A stretch of 19,701 bases of DNA from an uncultured Selenomonadales bacterium (GTDB taxonomy: Bacteria > Bacillota > Negativicutes > Selenomonadales > Selenomonadaceae). Shown in pieces: positions 1 through 6,405 of this stretch. The translations under genes were made by a program, and so were the position numbers. Under the pieces are notes generated by a model. The model was given only the letters and a program-made list of their open reading frames with translations. It was not told where the DNA came from and did no database searches. Position 1 is the first letter of the stretch. Every line of letters begins with the position of its first letter. Location: NCBI GenBank assembly GCA_937877545.1, contig CALFJE010000136.1, positions 1 through 19,701 on the forward strand, given 5' to 3'.

Positions 1-203
1 ACGCCCTTGCCCATGTAGCGTTTTGCGTCGCCGTCGCGCAGTTCGAGAGCTTCGTGTTCGCCGGTGGACGCGCCGGAAGGAACAGCCGCACGACCAACAA
101 TTTTGCCGCGCTTGCCGCCGTCAACGATGACATCAGCCTCGACCGTCGGATTGCCGCGGGAGTCTACGATTTCGCGACCGATAATCTTCTCGATTTTTGC
201 CAT
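1..203 (-). CDS. eno: Enolase, N-terminal part (cut by window edge)
   Basis: The first 67 codons of phosphopyruvate hydratase, the glycolytic enzyme that converts 2-phosphoglycerate to phosphoenolpyruvate in the cytoplasm. The reading begins MAKIEKIIGREIVDSRGNPT and continues through the VPSGASTGEHEALELRDGD block, which is diagnostic of enolase and contains the Ser of the mobile catalytic loop. The ATG is preceded by an AAGGGGG ribosome site at good spacing, so the start is secure. The rest of the gene, with its catalytic Lys and metal ligands, lies outside the window. It has its own promoter (253-280) and appears monocistronic at this end. Confidence 0.95.
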   Translation of the reverse strand, partial: MAKIEKIIGREIVDSRGNPTVEADVIVDGGKRGKIVGRAAVPSGASTGEHEALELRDGDAKRYMGKG

Positions 204-252
204 TACAAAATCCCCCTTACCATTAAAACCTGGTTAAAAACTTCCAAGCCGC

Positions 253-280
253 ATTATATCATTTTTGGCGCGGGTTGCAA
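253..280 (-). promoter_or_regulatory. Promoter of eno
   Basis: On the minus strand there is a TTGCAA -35 box, a 16-base spacer and a perfect TATAAT -10 box, with a TGA triplet just before it making an extended -10. A palindromic A6T6 tract (290-301) lies about 10 bases upstream of the -35 and could act as an UP-like or bent element. The implied leader is about 40 bases. Confidence 0.75.
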
Positions 281-332
281 GATATTTTCAAAAAATTTTT
301 TCATTTATCGGCGGCACCGATTGCAGGGGAGG

Positions 333-527
333 TTACTGTTTGACAAGCGTCTTGCCGCTGATATTGTAAGTTTCGCCGTTGACGCCCCAAAGTGTATCCG
401 CGCCCGCTTGCCTCCAAAGCTTATCGTTGCCACCGTTTATGATTGTGTCATTTCCTGCGCCCACGTTGATTGTAACACCAAAACCGCTGTTGACGATTGA
501 ATCAGCCTCGTCGCCAAATGGCTTTTT
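333..527 (-). pseudogene. Orphan C-terminal fragment of an RTX-like (beta-roll repeat) protein
   Basis: The minus strand reads 64 codons to a TAA stop and contains the pieces SIVNSGFGVTINVGAGNDTI and NGGNDKLW..AGADTLWG. These match the glycine/aspartate/asparagine-rich nonapeptide repeats of RTX (hemolysin-type calcium-binding) and related surface proteins. No usable start codon or ribosome site precedes it: upstream, the frame runs into the terminator of zapA. It is therefore read as the broken-off tail of a larger secreted or surface protein, lost by deletion. A weak hairpin (ATCGG/CCGAT, 307-321) follows the stop. The repeat-family assignment rests on motif recognition only. Confidence 0.6.
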
Positions 528-529
528 GC

Positions 530-555
530 AAAAAAAATCCCCGCCATTGACGGGG
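530..555 (-). terminator. Rho-independent terminator after zapA
   Basis: On the minus strand a CCCCG/CGGGG stem with a 7-base loop is followed by one A and then eight T residues. It lies about 20 bases past the zapA stop and closes the pheS-pheT-zapA operon. Confidence 0.85.
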
Positions 556-576
556 TAAAATGCCTATTTCCTAAAC

Positions 577-849
577 TCATTTGTTTTCGTCGAGGAGGTG
601 TAAAAGTTCGTCGTAGTCTTTTTTGAGTTGCATATAGTCCTCGGCGATTTTCAGTGCCGCCAATACCGCTATGCGACTGCCCGCGAAAGTCCGCGTGCTC
701 TGCGAAATGGATTTCATCGTCGAATCGACCATGCGCACGAGCTTTGCCAAGCCGTCGGGGTCTTCGGTGCGCAGGCGATACACCTCGCCGAAGATTTCTA
801 CCTCGACGCGCCGCATTTCGCCGACGGGTTTATCGTCCTTCAACGCCAT
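577..849 (-). CDS. zapA: Cell division protein ZapA
   Basis: A 90-residue protein of the ZapA family, which binds FtsZ and stabilises the cytokinetic ring in the cytoplasm. Diagnostic features are the N-terminal strand segment RRVEVEIFGEVYRLRTEDP, the helix with Asp-Gly-Leu-Ala-Lys-Leu-Val, and the C-terminal amphipathic helix (about residues 62-88, LAALKIAEDYMQLKKDYDEL) that forms the coiled-coil dimer. The length is typical. The ATG follows a GAGGAG site. The pheT stop lies only 4 bases upstream, so translation is probably coupled and zapA is the last gene of the phe operon, a common order in Firmicutes. Confidence 0.9.
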   Translation of the reverse strand: MALKDDKPVGEMRRVEVEIFGEVYRLRTEDPDGLAKLVRMVDSTMKSISQSTRTFAGSRIAVLAALKIAEDYMQLKKDYDELLHLLDENK

Positions 850-853
850 AAAC

Positions 854-3520
854 TCAACTCCTCAGCGTCGCGCCGAATTCCTTTTCCACCGCAGACAATA
901 TGCTTTGAAACGCCGCGTCCGCCTCCTCGTCCTTGAGCGTGCGCTCGTTCGACCTGAATTCTATCGCGAACGCCAAAGACTTTTTGCCCGCCGCTATGCG
1001 CTCGCCCGTGTACACGTCGAACAACGTTATGCCCTTGAAGAACGCCCCGCCGCTTTTGACGATGACTTTTTCCACGTCGCCCGCCAAGGTGTCCGGCTCG
1101 ACCAGTATCGCCAAGTCGCGGCTTATCGACGGATATTTGGGCAGGCTCTCCAAGCTGAACTTTTTCGCCGCGAATCGTTGTAACGTCTCGACGTCCGCCT
1201 CGAACACGTAAATTTTCTTCCGTATGCCCAAAGCCTCCGCTACCGCCGGATGAACTTCGCCGACCGTCGCCAATACGTCGCGCCCCTTTTTGAAGAAAGC
1301 CGTCTTGCCGGGGTGCAACGCGTAATGCTCGCCCGCCTCCACGAAATAATTATTTATGCTCAAGCCCGCCATTAACGCCTCGACTATGCCTTTGGCGTCG
1401 TAGAAGTCAATCTGCGCGGCGTCTTGCGACCAACCTTTAGGCTCGCGGCGTCCCATTAAAAGTCCCGCCACTTTTTGACGCTCAAGCGGTTGCTCCGTCA
1501 CGGGCAAGGCTTTAGGATAAAATACCGGCGCGACCTCGAATAAACGAACGTCCTCGTTTTTGCGGCTGAAATTTCTCGCGGCGTTCTCGAACAGCGACGC
1601 CAACAACGTCGTCCTAAGCAACGGAGCCTCGTCGGTCAGCGGATTCATTATCGGTACTGCGTGGCGCAATTCCGATTCGGCGGGGATTCTCATCTTGTCG
1701 AACATCGCTTCGCTAGTGAACGCGAACGACAATTCCTCGCACAGCCCCAAGCTCGACAGTACCGCTTTAATTCTGTCGATAAAGTTTTGCGTCGCCGACT
1801 GCCGCCCTTGCTGATTGCCTTTCGGGAGCGTCGACGGGATTTTATCGAATCCGAAGATACGCGCTACTTCCTCCGATAAATCTTCGGGCAGAGTGACATC
1901 GTTGCGCCATTCGGGGACGGTCACCTCGTAAGCCGAAGCGATTTTCATGTCGACGCCCTTAACCATGTCGCCGACCGCGTTGCCAATCGTCTTGACAAAA
2001 TCCTCGACGCCCGAATCCTTTGCGGTTTTGTCGGCGTTCTTAAACAGCCCGTTGAACGTCGCGCCGATATTGCCGATAAAATTTTCGACGTTGGATTTCT
2101 TGCCGATTTCACGCGCCGCCTTGCCGATATGTTTCGTCGCGATTGAAAGCTTATCGACAACCTCATCGGTCAGCTCGTCAACTTTGCCTATAGCGTCAAT
2201 CTCAAAGCCCAGCGATTCCAACACGTCAACAATCTCGTCGTCGCTGAAGTTGGTACCGAGGCGGGCGTTAATCTGCGCGGGCGTGACCCTAATCTTGACT
2301 TCGCCCTTGGGATTGGGATACACGTCGACGACGCCCTTGCAGACCTTGCAGGCGCCCATTTGCTGTAAAAGTTGCGCCACTCTGTCCAAAGCCGCAATGG
2401 TGGCGTGTTCGTTGGTGCCGCGCTCGAAACGTCCGCTCGCCTCGGTGTGAATGCCGACCGCCCGCGAAGTCCGACGAATCGACGCGGAGTTAAAGCTCGC
2501 CGCCTCAAGGATAACGGTTGAAGTCGCCTCGGTAATTTCGCTCTCGAAGCCGCCCATAATGCCGGCAAGCCCCGCCGCCTTCTCCGCGTCCGCAATGACA
2601 AGCTCGCCGCCCTTGGCAAGCCTGTTGGTGTCGTCAAGCGTGTGGAGCGGTTCGCCCTCGACGGCTCGCCGCGCAGTCAGTTGGTGCCCGACAACTTTAT
2701 CGAAATCGTAAGCGTGGAGCGGTTGCCCCATTTCCAGCATTACAAAGTTTGTCACGTCGACGACGTTGTTAATCGCCCGCATACCCGCGCCTTCAAGACG
2801 CTTAACCATCCAATCGGGCGACGGCGCAAGCTTGACGTTGGTAAGCACCCGCGCAGAGAATCTGGAGCAAAGTTCGGGCGCGTCAATGCCAATCTTAACC
2901 AGCGCGGAAGCCTCGCTCGCGTCGTCCTCGTCCACTTTTACTTCGGGGTACCGCGCAGATTTTTTGGTAAGGACTGCAAGCTCGCGAACAAGCCCTATCA
3001 CGCTGAAGCAATCGCCGCGATTCGCCGTAAGTTCAAACTCCAGAATGTCATCGTCAAGCCCCAAGACCTCGGCGGCGGGCACACCTACGGGCGTATCGTC
3101 GGGCAAAATATAAATGCCGTCAACGGCGTCCGCCGCGTCAAGCTTAAGCTCGTCGGCGGAGCACAGCATACCGTTTGAAGCGACGCCGCGCATTTTGCCC
3201 TTGGAAATTTTCTTACCGCAAGGCAAATCAGCTCCGACCAATGCCACGGGTACGATTTGCCCTTCCTCGACATTGGGTGCGCCCGTCACGATTTGCAAGA
3301 GATTTTCCGCGCCGACGTCCATTTGGCAAATCAGCAAGTGGTCGCTGTCGGGGTGAGCCTTCAGCTCGGCAATTCGTCCCGTTACGACCTTTTCAAGTCC
3401 CGCGCCCGCGTGAATCACGTTTTCGACGGGGATACCTGCCAGCGTGAATTTTTCCGCCAGCTCGTCCGCCGTCAAGTCTATGTCAATGTAATCCTTCAGC
3501 CATTTGGTTGATACCTGCAC
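854..3520 (-). CDS. pheT: Phenylalanine-tRNA ligase, beta subunit, with an insertion in the B5 domain
   Basis: The beta subunit of the alpha2-beta2 phenylalanyl-tRNA synthetase (EC 6.1.1.20). Visible domains in order: tRNA-binding EMAP-like fold (about 39-150, with HPDSDHLLICQ and SNGMLCS), B3/B4 editing domain (about 215-380), B5 (starts about 405), synthetase-like core (about 570-780), and C-terminal FDX-ACB anticodon-binding domain (about 795-887, YPSISRDLAILV). At 888 residues it is about 80 longer than usual for bacterial PheT. The excess is a helical, Lys/Gly-rich segment at about 443-528, placed between LGFEID and YEVTVPEW of B5, where normally only a short loop is found. The start is GTG, with an AAGGCGGTG ribosome site, 12 bases after pheS. 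The catalytic core looks intact, so the enzyme is presumably functional. Confidence 0.95.
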   Translation of the reverse strand: MQVSTKWLKDYIDIDLTADELAEKFTLAGIPVENVIHAGAGLEKVVTGRIAELKAHPDSDHLLICQMDVGAENLLQIVTGAPNVEEGQIVPVALVGADLPCGKKISKGKMRGVASNGMLCSADELKLDAADAVDGIYILPDDTPVGVPAAEVLGLDDDILEFELTANRGDCFSVIGLVRELAVLTKKSARYPEVKVDEDDASEASALVKIGIDAPELCSRFSARVLTNVKLAPSPDWMVKRLEGAGMRAINNVVDVTNFVMLEMGQPLHAYDFDKVVGHQLTARRAVEGEPLHTLDDTNRLAKGGELVIADAEKAAGLAGIMGGFESEITEATSTVILEAASFNSASIRRTSRAVGIHTEASGRFERGTNEHATIAALDRVAQLLQQMGACKVCKGVVDVYPNPKGEVKIRVTPAQINARLGTNFSDDEIVDVLESLGFEIDAIGKVDELTDEVVDKLSIATKHIGKAAREIGKKSNVENFIGNIGATFNGLFKNADKTAKDSGVEDFVKTIGNAVGDMVKGVDMKIASAYEVTVPEWRNDVTLPEDLSEEVARIFGFDKIPSTLPKGNQQGRQSATQNFIDRIKAVLSSLGLCEELSFAFTSEAMFDKMRIPAESELRHAVPIMNPLTDEAPLLRTTLLASLFENAARNFSRKNEDVRLFEVAPVFYPKALPVTEQPLERQKVAGLLMGRREPKGWSQDAAQIDFYDAKGIVEALMAGLSINNYFVEAGEHYALHPGKTAFFKKGRDVLATVGEVHPAVAEALGIRKKIYVFEADVETLQRFAAKKFSLESLPKYPSISRDLAILVEPDTLAGDVEKVIVKSGGAFFKGITLFDVYTGERIAAGKKSLAFAIEFRSNERTLKDEEADAAFQSILSAVEKEFGATLRS

Positions 3521-3532
3521 AAAATCACCGCC

Positions 3533-4558
3533 TTAAAATTGCTTAAGAAACCGCACGTCATTATCGTAGAGGAGCCGCATATCGTCCAGCCCGTAAGTCA
3601 ACATGGCAATGCGCTCAATGCCCAGCCCGAACGCGAAGCCGCTAACCTGCGCGGGGTCGTAGCCGCTCATTTTTAAAACGTCGGGGTGAACCATGCCCGC
3701 GCCCAAAATCTCAAGCCAGCCCGTGCCTTGGCAAACTTTACAGCCCTCGCCGTGACACATGACGCAGGAAACATCAACCTCCGCGCTCGGCTCGGTGAAC
3801 GGAAAGAAGCTCGGACGCAGGCGGATTTTAGTCTTGTCGCCGAAAATTTTCTTGCTGAAGTCCTCAAGCGTGCCTTTCAGGTCGGCGAAGCTGATACCTT
3901 CGTCGATAACAAGCCCCTCAACCTGCGTGAACATGGGCGAATGTGAGGCGTCGTAATCGTCGCGGCGATACACTCTGCCGGGCGCGATCATACGAATCGG
4001 CGTATTCGGCTCGTGACGCTCCATTGTCCGCGCCTGTACCGGCGACGTCTGCGTCCTAAGCAAAATGTCCTCGGTGATATAAAACGAATCCTGCATATCG
4101 CGGGCGGGGTGGTCTTTGGGCAAGTTCAACGCCTCGAAGTTATAATAATCGGTCTCGACTTCGGGACCTTCCTCGACGCTGTAGCCCATGCTCATGAAAA
4201 TTTCTTTAACGCGGTTAAGAGTCAACGTAAGCGGGTGAAGATGCCCCGCGTGGACGCGCCGCCCCGGTAATGTCACGTCGATTTTCTCCGTCGCCAATTT
4301 GGCTTGAAGCTCCGCCGCCTTGAGTTGTGAATTTTTATCGGCGAGGAGCTGTTCGAGGTCGGCGCGAGCCTCGTTTACGATTTTGCCGATAAGCGGGCGT
4401 TCTTCGGCAGTAAGTTGGCTCATGCCGCGCAATAAGCCGGTAAGCTCGCCCTTTTTGCCCAAGAATTTTACGCGCACCTCGTCAAGCTCTTTGAGGTCGG
4501 ACGCCGCACTTATCGCCGCCTCTGCCCGACCGCGCAGGTCTTTTATCTGTGTTTCCAT
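3533..4558 (-). CDS. pheS: Phenylalanine-tRNA ligase, alpha subunit
   Basis: The catalytic alpha subunit of phenylalanyl-tRNA synthetase, 341 residues, normal length. An N-terminal helical coiled coil (about 1-90) is followed by the class II synthetase core: the segment ending RRVHAGHLHPLTLTLNRVKE, motif 2 around PGRVYRRDDYDASHSPMFTQ, and motif 3 GFAFGLGIERIAML near the C-terminus. A CxxC...CxxC patch (CVMCHGEGCKVCQG), common in Firmicutes PheS, is present. I chose the ATG giving METQIKDLRG because an AGGAGG site lies 6 bases upstream; an in-frame TTG seven codons earlier is unlikely because it lies upstream of that site. It is the first gene of pheS-pheT-zapA. Confidence 0.96.
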   Translation of the reverse strand: METQIKDLRGRAEAAISAASDLKELDEVRVKFLGKKGELTGLLRGMSQLTAEERPLIGKIVNEARADLEQLLADKNSQLKAAELQAKLATEKIDVTLPGRRVHAGHLHPLTLTLNRVKEIFMSMGYSVEEGPEVETDYYNFEALNLPKDHPARDMQDSFYITEDILLRTQTSPVQARTMERHEPNTPIRMIAPGRVYRRDDYDASHSPMFTQVEGLVIDEGISFADLKGTLEDFSKKIFGDKTKIRLRPSFFPFTEPSAEVDVSCVMCHGEGCKVCQGTGWLEILGAGMVHPDVLKMSGYDPAQVSGFAFGLGIERIAMLTYGLDDMRLLYDNDVRFLKQF

Positions 4559-4571
4559 CAAAATCCTCCTG

Positions 4572-4652
4572 TCATGCAAAATTTACGTTCGGACGCGGCG
4601 ACTCGTTTCCAAAGCCGCAACGTCTTAACGCGCTCATTGGATGCAACGTCAC
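4572..4652 (-). CDS. Possible 26-codon leader ORF upstream of pheS
   Basis: Within the presumed pheS leader, an AAAGGAGG ribosome site lies 6 bases before a GTG that opens a 26-codon frame ending in TGA just before the pheS ribosome site. The peptide would contain two Phe codons (residues 14 and 25), one directly before the end. E. coli pheST is controlled by a Phe-rich leader peptide, but here Phe is not clustered, so attenuation is only a possibility. A near-perfect palindrome (GCAACGT/ACGTTGC, 4643-4657) covers the GTG start. It may be a chance ORF. Confidence 0.25.
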   Translation of the reverse strand: MTLHPMSALRRCGFGNESPRPNVNFA

Positions 4653-4674
4653 GTTGCCCTCCTTTACGCCGCTA

Positions 4675-4703
4675 AAGCTAACATACGCCGCGCCATATTG
4701 CAA
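4675..4703 (-). promoter_or_regulatory. Candidate promoter of pheS-pheT-zapA
   Basis: On the minus strand there is TTGCAA, a 17-base spacer and TAGCTT preceded by TGT (extended -10). The -10 is weak, but position and spacing fit. The TTGCAA hexamer is self-complementary and is also the -35 of the divergent promoter at 4698-4726. No T-box motif (AGGGTGG) was seen in the leader of about 110 bases. Confidence 0.45.
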
Positions 4704-4726
4704 GACCGTTATCAAAATCGTATAAT
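4698..4726 (+). promoter_or_regulatory. Promoter of the DUF2156 gene
   Basis: TTGCAA, a 17-base spacer and perfect TATAAT. The start site would be near 4733, giving a leader of about 40 bases. Confidence 0.75.
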
Positions 4727-4774
4727 GCAAATATACCCCCGTCTTTTAGTCGGCGGGTAGTTCAATCGAGGAGA

Positions 4775-5686
4775 GTGGACGACATTAACTTTCAGAAGCT
4801 GACTTGCAAGGACAAGGCGACGTTCGATGAATTTTACGGCTCACGCTACTGCGAAAATGCCGAGTATACCTTCACGAATCTTTACATGTGGCGCGATATG
4901 CTCAATCTTCAATGGGCGGTCGAGGACGGCGTACTTTATATTTTCTCGACGAACGAACAATTTTTTTCGGCGTGGCAACCGATTGGTGCGCCCGATAAAA
5001 TGCAAGACGCCATTACAAAAATTTTGCGCGTTGGGGAAGAAATGCGCGGCGATAAGCAATTTATGTTCGTCGTCGTCGAGAAAGCCTTTGCCGAGGAATT
5101 GGAGCGTTATCCTCATGCGAAGTTCGACATAACCGCCGACCGTGACAATTTCGATTACGTCTACCTGGCGCAGGATTTGATTAACCTGTCGGGGCGCAAG
5201 TTTCACGGCAAAAAGAATCACCTCAACGCCTTTCGCAAAGAGTATCCCGACGCCAAGTATTTGCCGATAACCGAGGCGATTATCCCGAAGTGTCGCGAGG
5301 AGCTGAATCTTTGGTACGCCACGCACAAGCGCGATAATCCCGACGACCCGTTTATCGGCTACGAGCAGGCGGCGATTCACGAGATATTTGACCACTTCGA
5401 CGCCTTCAAGCTCAAGGGCGGCGCGATTCTGATTAAGGATAAGGTTGTAGCGTTCACGTTCGGCGAAAAACTAAATTCCGACACGGCAGTTATTCACGTG
5501 GAGAAGGCTGACCCGTCCGTTCGCGGCATTTACGTCGCCATAAATCAAGCCTTCGTCGAGCACGAGTGGGCGGATATGATTTACATCAACCGCGAGGAAG
5601 ACATGGGCATTGACGGCTTGCGGCAAGCTAAGGAGTCGTATCGCCCGATTAAAATGATTGAAAAATTCAACGCGACTTTGGCATAA
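4775..5686 (+). CDS. DUF2156 family protein (GNAT-like acyltransferase fold)
   Basis: A 303-residue cytoplasmic protein of the DUF2156 family, whose fold is related to the C-terminal transferase domain of phosphatidylglycerol lysyltransferase (MprF) and to FemX-like enzymes. Supporting segments are the N-terminal block NAEYTFTNLYMWRD, the central LSGRKFHGKKNHLNAFRKEY and the C-terminal MGIDGLRQAKESYRP, all characteristic. No membrane segments or signal peptide are present, unlike MprF. The substrate is unknown. The GTG at 4775 sits only one base after GAGGAG, which is very tight; an ATT three codons later (INFQKLT) would align better with the family start and give a 10-base spacing, so the true N-terminus is uncertain. 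The gene is monocistronic with its own promoter. Confidence 0.8.
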   Translation: MDDINFQKLTCKDKATFDEFYGSRYCENAEYTFTNLYMWRDMLNLQWAVEDGVLYIFSTNEQFFSAWQPIGAPDKMQDAITKILRVGEEMRGDKQFMFVVVEKAFAEELERYPHAKFDITADRDNFDYVYLAQDLINLSGRKFHGKKNHLNAFRKEYPDAKYLPITEAIIPKCREELNLWYATHKRDNPDDPFIGYEQAAIHEIFDHFDAFKLKGGAILIKDKVVAFTFGEKLNSDTAVIHVEKADPSVRGIYVAINQAFVEHEWADMIYINREEDMGIDGLRQAKESYRPIKMIEKFNATLA

Positions 5687-5708
5687 AAAAAACCCTGTCG
5701 CGGGGCTT
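5685..5708 (-). terminator. Terminator of the small RHH-like gene
   Basis: On the minus strand AAGCCC pairs with GGGTTT (one G-T wobble) around a 7-base loop and runs into a stretch of eight T. It overlaps the stop codon of the convergent DUF2156 gene. On the plus strand the hairpin lacks a long T run. Confidence 0.6.
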
Positions 5709-5749
5709 TGGCTGTGCTGTTTGCTTAATGGCGTTGTTGCGCGGTGGGC

Positions 5750-6127
5750 TTAATCGGTGTCGTGGTTTTCGGTAGCGACGCTCTGGTTAGCGTTGATAGT
5801 CTCAATCGTCTTTAGCAATGCCTTCCGAACGTCAGTGGGCAGCTTATTGAACTCGAGGAGCAAAGTTTTTTCTTGTGACGAAAGTTTTTCGGCTGGTGGC
5901 GACATGATGGGCGCGGGTTTGACGACAGGCAGGAAATCGCCGCCCGCGTGATTGGCGATAAATTCTTCGACGGCGAGGCGATACATTTCCATTTGCCCTA
6001 ATCCCAAATCACGTGCAACTTGCTGATATTCGGCTTTTTTCCCCTTGCGAGTTTCAAAGGCGATAAAGTCAATATTTTTTTCTTTGTAACGTCTATTAGC
6101 TGCCTTTTCGGATTCGGTTTTAGCCAT
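5750..6127 (-). CDS. Small ribbon-helix-helix-like protein of unknown function
   Basis: A 125-residue protein. Residues about 8-58 (AANRRYKEKNIDFIAFETRK, then EYQQVARDLGLGQMEMYRLA) have the strand-helix-helix pattern of small Arc/MetJ-type DNA-binding proteins common in Firmicutes. A linker rich in Pro and Val (66-80) leads to a C-terminal helix (LSSQEKTLLLEFNKLPTDVR), a tail often seen on Firmicutes regulators. The ATG follows GGAGG at 8 bases. No toxin gene adjoins it, so an antitoxin role is not supported; a solitary transcription factor is more likely. A TAAAAT about 30 bases upstream of the ATG could be its -10, without a clear -35. Function unknown. Confidence 0.6.
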   Translation of the reverse strand: MAKTESEKAANRRYKEKNIDFIAFETRKGKKAEYQQVARDLGLGQMEMYRLAVEEFIANHAGGDFLPVVKPAPIMSPPAEKLSSQEKTLLLEFNKLPTDVRKALLKTIETINANQSVATENHDTD

Positions 6128-6247
6128 AGTTCATTCCTCCCTCCGACACCAATTTTACCACGGCGAAGGGATTGCCTGCCTGAAAGATTTTCCACGTCGC
6201 CACAAAAAATTTTTCTCCTGCCTGCCCAAAAAATTTTTTGCGCAGGG

Positions 6248-6330
6248 TATTGACAACCCCTTAAGGGAAGGGCAACCAACCTAAGAGGGAACCTTGAAAA
6301 CTGAATACGGCAGTCAAACAGGCGATAGTT
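6248..6330 (+). other. Stretch resembling an rRNA-operon spacer
   Basis: The 278-base gap 6128-6405 holds no gene. Within it, AACCTAAGAG followed by ACCTTGAAAACTGAATA (6291-6307) strongly resembles the conserved processing/antitermination spacer found before 16S or 23S genes in Firmicutes. No rRNA or tRNA sequence flanks it, so it would be a remnant or a chance likeness. A CGATA/TATCG hairpin (near 6323-6335) follows. Two palindromic A/T tracts (6204-6214 and 6228-6239) lie just upstream. Confidence 0.3.
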
Positions 6331-6345
6331 TATCGTCACGCGGAT

Positions 6346-6380
6346 AAAAAAATTAAGCCCCGATTTAACCGTCGGGGCTT
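6346..6380 (-). terminator. Terminator of the hexokinase gene
   Basis: On the minus strand, a perfect 9-bp stem AAGCCCCGA/TCGGGGCTT with an 8-base loop is followed by AA and seven T. It is the clearest terminator in the window. Confidence 0.92.
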
Positions 6381-6405
6381 TGTTGTCTGAGTTGGGATTA
6401 GCGGA

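Noticed and set aside
54..500. 148-codon plus-strand frame over the eno start and RTX fragment
   Set aside because: It overlaps the clear minus-strand enolase start and its promoter, has no ribosome site and no family likeness.
2188..2637. Separate gene inside pheT near the insertion
   Set aside because: The frames there are out of phase with pheT and have no ribosome sites, while pheT reads through continuously with conserved domains on both sides.
4559..4774. T-box riboswitch before pheS
   Set aside because: No AGGGTGGNACCGCG-like T-box sequence and no clear specifier stem; only a small leader ORF and palindrome are visible.
5750..6127. Antitoxin of a toxin-antitoxin pair
   Set aside because: The neighbouring genes are DUF2156 and hexokinase with separate promoters and terminators; no toxin-sized partner gene is adjacent.
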